Below the pieces are notes generated by a model. It made no database searches. It was not told the origin of the DNA and worked only from the letters and a program-made list of their open reading frames with translations. Shown one piece after another: positions 41,501 to 50,072 of a DNA stretch of 64,000 bases; positions within the stretch are counted from its first letter, which is position 1; the number at the start of each line of letters is the position of its first letter. The DNA comes from Congregibacter brevis. Lineage in GTDB: Bacteria > Pseudomonadota > Gammaproteobacteria > Pseudomonadales > Halieaceae. A program made the position numbers and the translations under genes. The stretch is taken from assembly GCF_045689245.1 (NCBI RefSeq), contig NZ_CP136865.1, positions 310,001-374,000 on the forward strand, given 5' to 3'.

Positions 41501-43005
41501 TAAAGAGAACGCTGTTTGAGCGACAGCACCGCCATGGGCGTATCGTCGCCCATGGAGCCCACAGCTTCGTTGCCGGACTCGGCTAACGGGCGCAATACCT
41601 GCTCGCGCTCCTCAAAGCTCACCTGAAACATCTTCATGTAAGCCTGCAAGTCTTCCGGGTCTATGCCCTGAGAGCCCTCGCCGTGAAAACTACCCACGAT
41701 GCGCTGGGAGCTTTCTTTTAGCCAACGCTTGTAGGGATGTGCCGATTTAAGTCGATTGTCGATCTCATCGGTTTGCAAAAACTCACCGGTGTGAGTATCG
41801 ATGACCAGTAACTGTCCCGGCCCAACCCGGCCTTTGGCCACCACATCTTCATTGCGATAATCGTAGGTGCCGATTTCCGATGCCACGGTAATAAAGCCAT
41901 CAGTCGTTCGCACCCATCGCGCCGGACGTAAGCCGTTTCTGTCCAGCAGGCATACTGCGTAGCGACCGTCAGTCAGTACTATCCCTGCCGGTCCATCCCA
42001 GGGCTCCATATGCATGGAGTGGTATTCGTAAAAAGCCTTGAGATCGGGATCGATAGACTCGATGTTCTGCCAGGCTGGTGGGATCAACATACGCAGAGCC
42101 CGAGGCATATCAACGCCGCCAGTAAGCAACACATCTAACATATTATCGAGGCTAGATGAGTCAGAACCGCTGCGATTCACAAGAGGAGCGATATCCGCGA
42201 TGTCGGGTAAGCGGTCGTTTTCGAATAGGGCTGTGCGCGCCGTGGCCCAGTTCCGGTTGCCATCAATGGTATTGATCTCACCGTTGTGCGCCAGCAGTCG
42301 AAAAGGCTGAGCCAGGGGCCATCGAGGCATGGTGTTAGTAGAGAAACGTTGGTGGAACACACAGATAGCGGTGCACAGACGCTCATCAGAAAGATCGTGA
42401 TAAAAGCGCGGCAAATCCACGGGCATGACCAGTCCTTTATAGGCGATCACCCGTGAAGACAGGCTGCAGATATAAAACTCGGGATCGTCTGCAGTGGCCA
42501 TTTCGGTTTTGCGGCGAACGACAAACAAGGCTGTAGATAGCTGATCCTGCGTTAAGTCACCGGCGTCGATAAACACCTGCTCAATGCGCGGCAAACCTGC
42601 CAATGCAATCTCACCACAGACCGTGGTATCCACCGGCACTTCCCGCCAGCCCACAACCCTCAGGCCTTGATCTTTTAGGGCTGTCTCCAGTGCATCGCGC
42701 CCAGCCTGAGCGGGCGCCGCATCCTGATTAAGAAAAATCTGTCCTACCGCAAGACGACCAATGCCGTCGGCATCGAAATGTTCTTTGGCCAACGCGCGCA
42801 TAAACGCCTCGGGCATTTGCATCAGCAAGCCACAGCCATCTCCAGTCCGGCCATCAGCTGCGATGCCGCCACGGTGGGTCATGCACGTCAGGGATTCGAT
42901 AGCCACCTGTAACAAACGGTGACTCGCGTCGCCCGACATGTGCGCGATAAGACCGAATCCGCAGTTGTCGCGGACTTCCTCAGGTCTGTAAAGGCCTGCG
43001 CTCAT
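38563..43005 (-). CDS. gltB: glutamate synthase (NADPH) large subunit
   Basis: A 1480-residue enzyme converting glutamine and 2-oxoglutarate to two glutamates. The catalytic Cys of the class II glutamine amidotransferase domain is Cys15 (DNCGFGLI), exposed in known enzymes by removal of a short propeptide. The central domain, the FMN domain (about 850-1200) and the 3Fe-4S cysteines (CKYLRICHLNNC) are followed by a beta-helix domain (about 1250-1480). I chose the ATG at 43005 (MSAGLYRPEE) over a TTG nine codons upstream. The 154-bp gap to aroB contains no gene; in Pseudomonas a SPOR/DamX-type gene occupies this position. Confidence 0.97.
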   Translation of the reverse strand: MSAGLYRPEEVRDNCGFGLIAHMSGDASHRLLQVAIESLTCMTHRGGIAADGRTGDGCGLLMQMPEAFMRALAKEHFDADGIGRLAVGQIFLNQDAAPAQAGRDALETALKDQGLRVVGWREVPVDTTVCGEIALAGLPRIEQVFIDAGDLTQDQLSTALFVVRRKTEMATADDPEFYICSLSSRVIAYKGLVMPVDLPRFYHDLSDERLCTAICVFHQRFSTNTMPRWPLAQPFRLLAHNGEINTIDGNRNWATARTALFENDRLPDIADIAPLVNRSGSDSSSLDNMLDVLLTGGVDMPRALRMLIPPAWQNIESIDPDLKAFYEYHSMHMEPWDGPAGIVLTDGRYAVCLLDRNGLRPARWVRTTDGFITVASEIGTYDYRNEDVVAKGRVGPGQLLVIDTHTGEFLQTDEIDNRLKSAHPYKRWLKESSQRIVGSFHGEGSQGIDPEDLQAYMKMFQVSFEEREQVLRPLAESGNEAVGSMGDDTPMAVLSLKQRSLYDYFRQKFAQVTNPPIDPLREAIVMSLETAIGVERNLFHLGPEHADRVILTSPVLSQGKFNTLINLDRPGFHVADIDCSFDPKETDLRSAVEALKEQAEKAVRDGKTILLLSDRRIEVGRLPVHSLLATGAVHHHLIQKGLRCNANLLIETASARDSHQIACLLGFGATAVYPYLAYSVLEDLLRNGELLGEPGACYKNYRRGLNKGLLKIMSKMGISAVSSYRGAQLFEAVGLSREVIDLAFCGVASRIEGARFVDLQEDSEALARLASSNRKGISQGGLLKYVHGQEYHAFNPDVVMTLQQAVSTGEYGHYQRYAKLVNERPVATLRDLFTPVASEGPIPIDEVEPVEAIMKRFDSAGMSLGALSPEAHEALAAAMNRVGARSNSGEGGEDPARFGTERVSKIKQIASGRFGVTPHYLVNAEVLQIKVAQGAKPGEGGQLPGGKVNELIARLRYSVPGVTLISPPPHHDIYSIEDLAQLIFDLKQVNPTALVSVKLVSEPGVGTIAAGVAKAYADLITISGYDGGTAASPLTSIRHAGSPWELGLAEVQQTLRGNGLRGNVRLQADGGMKTGLDVVKAAILGAESFGFGTAPMVALGCKYLRICHLNNCATGVATQNEYLRDDHFNGTVEMVVHFFTFVAQETREWLASLGMRSLEELIGRTDLLHRLPGDTPRQRSLDLAPILHKSEDAEGQPEFCMVASNDPFDRGEKAEAMLAETLSAIESGSGGEYAFAVTNCDRSIGARLSGEIARRHGNMGMENAPLVLKLTGTAGQSFGVWNAGGLHMYLEGDSNDYVGKGMAGGKLVIYPPENSRYASQETTIIGNTCLYGATGGALYAAGIAGERFAVRNSGAHAVVEGAGDHCCEYMTGGCVTVLGDTGVNFGAGMTGGFAYVLDQQRQFIDRYNSELVEIHRVSSEYMEAYRTHLLDILTQHVDETGSSWGREIQENFEDYVGKFWLVKPKAADLQQLLSRLRETD

Positions 43006-43159
43006 ACTCTGGTTGTATTCCTTGCAAAACAATTACTTGTGTCCGCTCTTAAGCTCAAACGACGGCAAAAAGAGTCGGTCGATACCTGCTGCTGCGGGGT
43101 CTTTCCTGCAGGCGGGGGGGAGCAAGTTTACACAGATGCTAAAAGCGGAACAAACCCGT

Positions 43160-44257
43160 TTACGAGGGGGTAAAAGTAGCTAGAAAGCTCTCTAGTTCGG
43201 CTTGGGGCAGATCGTCGAAAATACAGGCTTTGCCAATTTCATCAAGGAGCACGAGTCGCAAGCGTCCATCGACTACCTTTTTATCCCGCAGCATGTGCTG
43301 GGTCCAAGTGCTTATCAGCATATCCTCCGGGGGCGCTGTCGGCAGGCCCATAGCCTCAAGCCACTGTATAAGTCGATCGACATCGTTATCGGTAATCGAT
43401 CCACGACTCGCTGATAGTCGTGCGGCGAGCACCATGCCGGCTGCTACGGCCTCTCCATGGAGCCAACTGCCATAGCCTTGCGCAGCCTCGATAGCGTGCC
43501 CAAAGGTGTGCCCGAGATTGAGAATGGCGCGAACGCCGCCCTCGCGCTCATCTTCTGCGACGACCCGTGCCTTCGCCGCACAGCTGCGCTTGATGGCTTC
43601 AGAGAGCACAGCTTTGTCGCGGGCTACAAAGTCATCTTTATGCTGATGCAGCCACTCGTAAAATGCAGGGTCACAAATCAACCCGTACTTGATCACCTCG
43701 GCAAGCCCGGCTGCATACTCCCGCGCTGGCAAACTATCCAGAACATCTGGATCAATAAAAACGGCCTGGGGCTGATAGAAGGCACCTATCATGTTCTTGC
43801 CCAGAGGGTGATTGACACCGGTCTTGCCGCCCACACTGGAATCCACTTGGGCTAACAGAGTGGTGGGTATCTGAATGAAGTGCACACCTCGCTGATAGCT
43901 TGCCGCAGCGAAGCCGGCCATATCGCCCACAACTCCTCCGCCGAGGGCAATAAAACTGGTGCTGCGATTGTGATTGTCGGTCAGTGCTGTATCAAAAATC
44001 TGCTCCAGATTCGCGAGAGTCTTATGCTCCTCACCATCGGGTAGAAGCACCTGAGAAACCTTAAGAGAAGAATCCAACCCCGAAAGCAGTCGCTCAATGT
44101 ATAGAGGTGCGACTGTGGTATTGCTGATAATGACGACCTGCTTGCCCTTGATATGACGATTCAGGCGAACGGAATCGTCCAGCACCCCGCTCTCTATATA
44201 GATGGGGTAGCTGCGCTCACCAAGCTGGACATTTAAAGTCGTGTTGAGAGTACTCAT
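43160..44257 (-). CDS. aroB: 3-dehydroquinate synthase
   Basis: A 365-residue NAD- and metal-dependent enzyme that cyclises DAHP to 3-dehydroquinate in the shikimate pathway. It has the glycine-rich motif ALGGGVVGDMAGFAA (about 100-114), the metal site Glu/His residues including LNLGHTFGHAIEAAQGY and WLHGEAVAAGM, and QIPTTLLAQVDSSVGGKTGV. It follows aroK by 30 bp in the pilMNOPQ-aroK-aroB arrangement common in gammaproteobacteria. Confidence 0.97.
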   Translation of the reverse strand: MSTLNTTLNVQLGERSYPIYIESGVLDDSVRLNRHIKGKQVVIISNTTVAPLYIERLLSGLDSSLKVSQVLLPDGEEHKTLANLEQIFDTALTDNHNRSTSFIALGGGVVGDMAGFAAASYQRGVHFIQIPTTLLAQVDSSVGGKTGVNHPLGKNMIGAFYQPQAVFIDPDVLDSLPAREYAAGLAEVIKYGLICDPAFYEWLHQHKDDFVARDKAVLSEAIKRSCAAKARVVAEDEREGGVRAILNLGHTFGHAIEAAQGYGSWLHGEAVAAGMVLAARLSASRGSITDNDVDRLIQWLEAMGLPTAPPEDMLISTWTQHMLRDKKVVDGRLRLVLLDEIGKACIFDDLPQAELESFLATFTPS

Positions 44258-44287
44258 TTACGAAAACCGCGCTAAAACTTTGGCGCG

Positions 44288-44800
44288 CTAAGGTAACTGC
44301 GCAAGGAGTCTCTGTGCAATAACCTTAGGGCTAGTGCTGTCGGTATCGATGACATGATCCGCAATATCTCGATAAAAAGGATCACGAAGCGCAAACAACT
44401 CCCTAAGCTTTGCTTCAGGGTCATCGCCATTCAACAGCGGGCGGCTGCGGTCCCCGCGCGTTCTGCGGATTTGCTCGTCCAAGGTAGCGTGCAGGTAGAT
44501 AACAAAACCGCGAGACGCAAGGACTCGGCGATTTGCTTCGCGCATAACGACGCCGCCGCCGGTGGCAAGAACTGTGTGGTCAAGGAGTGTCATCTCATCG
44601 ATGACGGATTCTTCACGATCACGAAAACCTTCTTCGCCTTCGACATCAAAGATCCAGGCGATATCAGCGCCCGTGCGGGATTCTATTTCGGAGTCGCTAT
44701 CGGCAAATCCCAGTTTGAGGCCTCTTGCCAGCAATTTACCAATCGTCGTTTTTCCCGCGCCCATGGGGCCCACAAGAAAGACGCGGTTGTAGTTGCTCAT
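44288..44800 (-). CDS. aroK: shikimate kinase
   Basis: A 170-residue kinase phosphorylating shikimate at the 3-OH with ATP. Walker A is GPMGAGKTTIGKLLA (residues about 11-25), the shikimate-binding DSDSEIE follows, then the GGG motif ATGGGVVMREANR and the lid region RTRGDRSRPLL. The length equals that of the E. coli enzyme (173). It sits 68 bp after pilQ. Confidence 0.97.
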   Translation of the reverse strand: MSNYNRVFLVGPMGAGKTTIGKLLARGLKLGFADSDSEIESRTGADIAWIFDVEGEEGFRDREESVIDEMTLLDHTVLATGGGVVMREANRRVLASRGFVIYLHATLDEQIRRTRGDRSRPLLNGDDPEAKLRELFALRDPFYRDIADHVIDTDSTSPKVIAQRLLAQLP

Positions 44801-44868
44801 AGAGAGCTACTCACAGAGCGTTGCTCACGAGCCCAGTGCCGTCAATCGCTGGCAGCACTGGACGCGCA

Positions 44869-47055
44869 TCAATCGAGCAATGTGTCGGCGAGGATCCGTG
44901 GCGTAATAAAGATCAGTGTTTCGGTCTTAGTTCGCTGACTGGACTCGTTGCGGAACAGGGCGCCTACGTATGGAAGGTCACCGAAGAACGGTACCTTGCT
45001 GGTCGTCTCGAGGTTCTCTGTGCGGAATACGCCACCCAGAACGACCGTCTCACCGTTACCCACCAAGACTTGGGTTGTGAGCTGAGTCGTATCAATCGCA
45101 GGAATCAGACCGCCCTGACCTGACGGCACAAGGTCACCTACAGAATCCTGATTGATAATCAGGTCGAGCAGAATGCGGTCATCTGGCGTGATGTTCGGCG
45201 TCACGTCCAGCTTCAATACCGCTTCCTTAAACTGTACAGCGGTTGCGCCACTCGCAGCCGCCTGCTGGAACGGAATCTCCGTACCTGATTTGATCGTGGC
45301 TGGTTGCTTATCGCCAGTAATAACTTTTGGCTGAGAAACCACCTCACTCTTACCCGCTGCTTCCAAAGCCGAGAGCTCTGCGGTCAGGAACAGCTCGCTG
45401 GACGTAAAGCCCACGGCGAAGCCACTGGTTGCACTGCCCGAACCGAGATCAACTAATAGAGCCCCTGGGTAAGACAGATCGGGCTGCGTACCGTTAATCA
45501 CCGAGTTATTCAAATTGACGGCGTTCGCGGAATCGCCGGACACGGACAAGATGTTGCCGTTCGCGTCGGGATCGAGGTAACCACCACCCCACTGGATGCC
45601 CAACTCTTTCTCAAGGTCAGACTGCGCGATCACAATGCGCGACTCAATCATCACCTGGCGAATGGGGATATCTACTCGATCAATGAGTTCGCGAATTTCA
45701 GCTAGCTTTGAAGAGGTCTCTGTCACGATCAACGAGTTGGTGCGCGCTTCAACAATCACCGAACCGCGCGTTGAAATAAGACTGCCACCATCTTCAGAAC
45801 CCGCCTGAAAGAGGCCCACAATATCCGCTGCATTGGCATAGCGGATGCGGATGAACTCACTGGATAGGGGCGCGAGTTCCGCGATCTGCTTGTTAGCTTC
45901 AATCTCCTGACGCTCACGCTCTGCAATTTCTGCAGCCGGCGCAACCATCAGCACGTTACCGATCTGACGCTTATCCAAACCCTTGGTTTTAAGAACCAGC
46001 TCCAAAGCCTGATCCCAAGGAACGTTCTTCAGGCGCAAAGTGATACGACCCGCAACCGTGTCACTCGCCACGAGGTTCAGCTCGGTAAAGTCTGCAATCA
46101 ACTGCAACACCGCGCGTACTTCAATATCCTGGAAGTTCAGAGAGATGCGGTCGCCCACGTAGGCAAACTCGTTGCGTCGCTCTTCCGCTTCTTTCTTGCT
46201 CAGTGGCTTGATGCTAACCACGTACTCGTTATCGGTTTGATAGGCCAAATAATCAAAAGGACCCGCTGTTTTCAGGGTCAGCGCCGTGCCTCTCTCAGAA
46301 GTGTTTACATCAACACTGTTTACCGGAGTTGCAAAATCAGTCACATCGTAGCGACGCAGTAGTCGCTCAGGAATATCCGTATCTAGAAACTCGACTTTGA
46401 TATCGCCGCTCTCACTGAACACGTTGACGTCAACTGAAGGGTCCGTGAGCTGAAGGATGAGCCTACCCTCTCCGTCAGGAGAGCGCTGAAACTGAAGATC
46501 GGAGATGCTGGAGCGTACATCCGCTACGGCTTCTATTTTGGTCTTGACCGAATTCGCATCGCTCTCCTGCTTGAAATACTCGGCGTCAGCATCCTGACCA
46601 ACGGTCAAAAACAGGCTGTTTCCATCAACACGGGTCTCGTAGGGAACGAGCTTTACAAGATTGAGTACCAAGCGCGTGCGGTCACCGGACTCCAGTACTA
46701 AAACGCCGGTAGCATTGCCGTAGGGCAGACTGTAACGGCGACGTTCAAGCTGCGAAGTCGTGTTTGGAAAATCAATGGAAATACGGGCGGGCTTCTCAAT
46801 AGTGTAAGACTGAAGCTCAGCAGGTGGCGCCTCATCAAAGTCCAAACGTACTTCAAACTTGCTGCCGGGTCGCGAGCTAAACTCGATGTCCGTTACCGCC
46901 GTTGCAAGTGCCTGAGTACTGCCCCAACAGGCAAACAATGCAGCCGCTACACGGAGGGCTGGTCGGCTCAAAGTTTTCAGCCATGCCGTTCCGCTAGCGC
47001 ATTCATGCTCCGCGCTCACAGCCATCTCAGCCCTCGCAGTTTGATTTCCATTCAT
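44869..47055 (-). CDS. pilQ: type IV pilus secretin
   Basis: A 728-residue outer-membrane secretin through which the pilus fibre passes. After an N-terminal export region (hydrophobic ALRVAAALFACWGSTQALA) come two AMIN domains that bind peptidoglycan (about residues 50-280), an STN/N0 domain (YVGDRISLNFQDIEVRAVLQ), an N1 domain (FIRIRYANAADIVGLF) and the secretin core with its signature (VLGGVFRTENLETTSKVPFF, then DLPYVGALFR). I prefer the ATG at 47055; a GTG at 47064 is possible. The long polar stretch before the hydrophobic segment is unusual. It is the last pil gene of the pilMNOPQ operon. Confidence 0.95.
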   Translation of the reverse strand: MNGNQTARAEMAVSAEHECASGTAWLKTLSRPALRVAAALFACWGSTQALATAVTDIEFSSRPGSKFEVRLDFDEAPPAELQSYTIEKPARISIDFPNTTSQLERRRYSLPYGNATGVLVLESGDRTRLVLNLVKLVPYETRVDGNSLFLTVGQDADAEYFKQESDANSVKTKIEAVADVRSSISDLQFQRSPDGEGRLILQLTDPSVDVNVFSESGDIKVEFLDTDIPERLLRRYDVTDFATPVNSVDVNTSERGTALTLKTAGPFDYLAYQTDNEYVVSIKPLSKKEAEERRNEFAYVGDRISLNFQDIEVRAVLQLIADFTELNLVASDTVAGRITLRLKNVPWDQALELVLKTKGLDKRQIGNVLMVAPAAEIAERERQEIEANKQIAELAPLSSEFIRIRYANAADIVGLFQAGSEDGGSLISTRGSVIVEARTNSLIVTETSSKLAEIRELIDRVDIPIRQVMIESRIVIAQSDLEKELGIQWGGGYLDPDANGNILSVSGDSANAVNLNNSVINGTQPDLSYPGALLVDLGSGSATSGFAVGFTSSELFLTAELSALEAAGKSEVVSQPKVITGDKQPATIKSGTEIPFQQAAASGATAVQFKEAVLKLDVTPNITPDDRILLDLIINQDSVGDLVPSGQGGLIPAIDTTQLTTQVLVGNGETVVLGGVFRTENLETTSKVPFFGDLPYVGALFRNESSQRTKTETLIFITPRILADTLLD

Positions 47056-47074
47056 GGTCTTCACCCAGGGCGAC

Positions 47075-47605
47075 CTACAAGCCGCTCAGTTCTATGGTGC
47101 GCGGTCGCTCAACCCAACCGTCGCTTGTGCCGTCCGTAACAATTTCCACCACGGCCAAATACGTGTCTGTCATCTCAACAATCTTGCCGTGGTTACGACC
47201 AAGATAGTTGCCAACCTGCACCCGATGTATACCTCCTTCAGGATCTTTCACTAGGGACCAGCTATTGATCCCTCTATCGAGCGTACCCACCATGGCAAGG
47301 GAATCGAAGGTGTACTGCTCGAGAAACTCCTTGGCGCGATTATCGTCAGGCTTTATGGCGCTGATGGATTGCAGCTGAGTAATCTCCCGAACCTCAATAG
47401 GTCGGTCAAAGGGACTGCGCAGACGCGTAGCGCTATAGGCAAACGCTTCATAGGCCTTAAATGTGGGGATCGGCGCGATAATGCCGCCGGGGCGCGCACG
47501 CTTTTCTGCCATGAAACTATCGAGATCGGAAAAATCTCGCGAAGTGCACGCAGCCACAGACAGGATAAGCGGTAAGAGCAGCGTCAGACGCGCTTTCACG
47601 TTCAT
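47075..47605 (-). CDS. pilP: type IV pilus assembly lipoprotein
   Basis: A 176-residue inner-membrane lipoprotein: signal peptide with lipobox SVAAC (Cys20), then a flexible linker, and a C-terminal beta-domain with YTFDSLAMVGTLDRGINSW and VQVGNYLGRNHGKI that contacts the PilQ secretin in known systems. I chose the ATG at 47605 because GGAGG lies 7 nt upstream; a GTG two codons earlier would sit too close to that site. It overlaps no gene and starts 2 bp after the pilO stop. Confidence 0.95.
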   Translation of the reverse strand: MNVKARLTLLLPLILSVAACTSRDFSDLDSFMAEKRARPGGIIAPIPTFKAYEAFAYSATRLRSPFDRPIEVREITQLQSISAIKPDDNRAKEFLEQYTFDSLAMVGTLDRGINSWSLVKDPEGGIHRVQVGNYLGRNHGKIVEMTDTYLAVVEIVTDGTSDGWVERPRTIELSGL

Positions 47606-47607
47606 GA

Positions 47608-48222
47608 TCACCCCTCCCCGTCCTTATAGCGATAGGTCTTGGCGGTGATGTTCATGCTCAGTGCAGCGGAGTTTTCGCCATTTGCACTAATTGTAAAGTC
47701 GTGGAGCGTCACGATTCGTGGCAATCCTGCCATGCCGCTCACAAAAGCGCCCAGATCGTGGTAGGAACCGCTCGCCACGATGGCAATGGGTAACTCCACA
47801 TAAAACTCTCGACTCACCTCGGGCTGCAAATCGATACTGCTGATCGCAAGGCCGTTCAAGAGCCCCTTATTGGTAATGTCTTCCAGCAAACCTGGCACTT
47901 CCGTGTCTGACGGCAGCTGACTGATTAGCGCACCAAAGGATTCTTCCATTTCCGCCATCTGCCGGCGGTAAGCGTCCAGGTTCGCAACCTGAAAAGCTTT
48001 CTTTTCGTAATCCTGCTTTAAAGTCGACTCGCGACTCTGCACGCTCGCAAGCTGCAGCTGCAAATCCTTGATGTGGTAGTAATAGCCGCCCACGAGAACC
48101 AGCGCAAACAGCAAAATACACAAGATGGTCTTAACCACCACCGGCAGGGAGCCGATGTTGTCGAGGTTAATGTCATTGACATCAAACTCCCGGAGCGAAC
48201 GCAGCGTGTCATCTAACGCCAT
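47608..48222 (-). CDS. pilO: type IV pilus inner-membrane protein PilO
   Basis: A 204-residue bitopic protein: N-terminal cytoplasmic tail, one membrane helix (VVVKTILCILLFALVLVGGYYY, about residues 29-50), a periplasmic coiled coil (about 55-100) and a ferredoxin-like domain ending in FTISANGENSAALSMNITAKTY. With PilN and PilP it forms the alignment subcomplex joining PilM to PilQ. A 3-bp gap separates it from pilN. Confidence 0.95.
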   Translation of the reverse strand: MALDDTLRSLREFDVNDINLDNIGSLPVVVKTILCILLFALVLVGGYYYHIKDLQLQLASVQSRESTLKQDYEKKAFQVANLDAYRRQMAEMEESFGALISQLPSDTEVPGLLEDITNKGLLNGLAISSIDLQPEVSREFYVELPIAIVASGSYHDLGAFVSGMAGLPRIVTLHDFTISANGENSAALSMNITAKTYRYKDGEG

Positions 48223-48225
48223 CGA

Positions 48226-48792
48226 TCAATCCCCCGACTCATTGTCTTTAGCGGGCAAGTCCACCTTCACGCTGAGATCGAAGGTGTTGGCCTGATCACC
48301 GTAGGTGGGCGCTGCTCGAACCGCATCCAGGTTAGGCTCTTTTAACCAATCCGACGCATCCAGACGACGCATCAAACTGGACACTCTGTTATTTGACTCC
48401 GCGACGCCCTTTACGCTCAGGTCCACGTCCCGGGCACTGACGTTAGTGTAGAAAACGCCATCGGGCACGGTCCGTACCAGCTGATCCAGCACGCGAACAA
48501 TAATTGGTCGGTTGCCCTGTAACTCCTGAATAACCCGCATACGTTCGATAAGCTGATTACGCTTACGCTGGAGGTCTTTAATCTCTTCTACCTGTTTATC
48601 CAGCTCGCGGATATTAGAAGCGATGTAGTCGTTGCGCGCTTTCTGGCTATCGATTTGAGAGTTTACGAAGCGATCCCCCAGCATCACCAGAATCACCGCC
48701 GCTGCCGCTACCAAGCCCAGAATGCTCAGGAAGGCACGCTTGAGTTCCTCGCGCCGGGCTTCTCTCCAGGGGAGTAAATTAATACGCGCCAT
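48226..48792 (-). CDS. pilN: type IV pilus inner-membrane protein PilN
   Basis: A 188-residue bitopic protein. The conserved cytoplasmic N-terminus INLLPWREARREE binds PilM in known structures. It is followed by one membrane helix (about residues 22-42), a coiled coil and a periplasmic ferredoxin-like fold. The ATG at 48792 overlaps the pilM stop by one base (TAATG), which supports coupled translation. Confidence 0.96.
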   Translation of the reverse strand: MARINLLPWREARREELKRAFLSILGLVAAAAVILVMLGDRFVNSQIDSQKARNDYIASNIRELDKQVEEIKDLQRKRNQLIERMRVIQELQGNRPIIVRVLDQLVRTVPDGVFYTNVSARDVDLSVKGVAESNNRVSSLMRRLDASDWLKEPNLDAVRAAPTYGDQANTFDLSVKVDLPAKDNESGD

Positions 48793-49856
48793 TAATCGAA
48801 GCTCCGCAGCGCCAGACCACAGGCGATCATCATCGCGGGTGCGTCACTACCCAGAGCCACCGCGTTTACCCGGGGAGAAATTGTCATTTCGGCAAAGGGA
48901 TTGGCAACTACCGTGGGTGTGCCCAGCTGCTCCTGAACCAGCTCTGACAGGCCGTCCATAAAGGACACCCCGCCCGCCATGATGATGTAATCCACGTCGT
49001 TGTACTGGCTCGAAGAAAAGAAAAGCTGCAGCGATCGAGTAACCTGCTGAACCACTGCGTCGCGGAAAGGATTCAGCAATTCTGGCTCGTAGTCATCGGG
49101 AAGACCGCCCTGCTTTTTAGCAAGACCGGCCTCCTCGAGAGGAAGTCCATAGCGACGCATGATTTCATCCGTGAGCTGCTTACCGCCGAACAATTGCTCT
49201 CGGGTATAAATAGTATTGCCGTTCTTTAAAACGCTGAGCGTCGTCATCGTTGCGCCGATATCAACGATAGCAACTACGCTGTCTTCTTTAAGCTCCAGAT
49301 GCTCACGGATGAGCGAGTAAGAACGCTCCATCGCGTAGGCTTCAACATCAACGACCTTCGCCTCCAAATCAGCCGACTCTATTGCTTCAACTCGAAGGTC
49401 AATGGTCTCGCGACGGCATGCCGCTAAAAGCACCTCGACCATATTCTCGCGCTCTGCGGAGGGGTTCTGCACTTCAAAATCAAGCGCCACCTCTTCAAGC
49501 GGGTAGGGAATGTATTGATCGGCTTCCAGGGTGAGCTGAGTCTCCATCTCGTCATCGGAGAGGCCCACGGGCATATCAATGAGCTTAGTAATCACCGATG
49601 AACCGGCGACAGCGGCCGAAACCAGCTTTAGCTTCGAGCGCGACTGCGCAACAACGCTACGCACAGCATTGGCCACGCCATCCACGTCATTGATGGCTTT
49701 CTCAACTACAGCATCCTGGGGAAGCGAACAGACCGCATAACTCTCTACGCGGTACTTGTCCCCAGTTCGACTGAGCTCCAACAGCTTTACCGTTGTGGAG
49801 CTAATATCGATCCCCAACAGCGGCGTCTGCTTACGTTTTCCTAGCAACCCAAGCAA
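48792..49856 (-). CDS. pilM: type IV pilus assembly ATPase-like protein PilM
   Basis: A 354-residue actin-like cytoplasmic protein of the alignment subcomplex. It has the phosphate-1 motif LGIDISSTTVKLLEL near residue 15, the central VAIVDIGATMTTLSVL and the adenosine-side motif IIMAGGVSFMDGL. The start is a TTG at 49856 with AGGA 7 nt upstream; no ATG fits. It is the first gene of pilMNOPQ-aroK-aroB and is divergent from mrcA across a 216-bp gap, as in Pseudomonas. Confidence 0.95.
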   Translation of the reverse strand: MLGLLGKRKQTPLLGIDISSTTVKLLELSRTGDKYRVESYAVCSLPQDAVVEKAINDVDGVANAVRSVVAQSRSKLKLVSAAVAGSSVITKLIDMPVGLSDDEMETQLTLEADQYIPYPLEEVALDFEVQNPSAERENMVEVLLAACRRETIDLRVEAIESADLEAKVVDVEAYAMERSYSLIREHLELKEDSVVAIVDIGATMTTLSVLKNGNTIYTREQLFGGKQLTDEIMRRYGLPLEEAGLAKKQGGLPDDYEPELLNPFRDAVVQQVTRSLQLFFSSSQYNDVDYIIMAGGVSFMDGLSELVQEQLGTPTVVANPFAEMTISPRVNAVALGSDAPAMMIACGLALRSFD

Positions 49857-49961
49857 GTCGTTTTCCTATAAGTTTCACGGACTTAGCTTTACTTTGTGTT
49901 CTTATACTTCAATATTAAGCGTTAAGATAGCCTACAATGCAATCAAAACACAAAAAAAGCA

Positions 49962-49967
49962 TATAAT
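49962..49967 (+). promoter_or_regulatory. candidate -10 box for mrcA
   Basis: A perfect TATAAT in AAGCATATAATTACC lies about 105 bp upstream of the mrcA start in the AT-rich divergent region between pilM and mrcA (49857-50072). The -35 region at normal spacing is weak. The promoter of the pilM operon must lie in the same gap; I could not choose among several weak candidates. Confidence 0.35.
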
Positions 49968-50072
49968 TACCATCAACAAACATCCACAGTCTTGCACGAA
50001 ATACGCTGAAATCACTGCAGATACAGGTGCTTTACAGCGAAGTCGAGTGAACAACACTACTCCGGAGACACT

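Noticed and set aside
48018..48222. Alternative short frames inside the pilMNOP block
   Set aside because: They lie out of frame within well-recognised pil genes and have no independent support.
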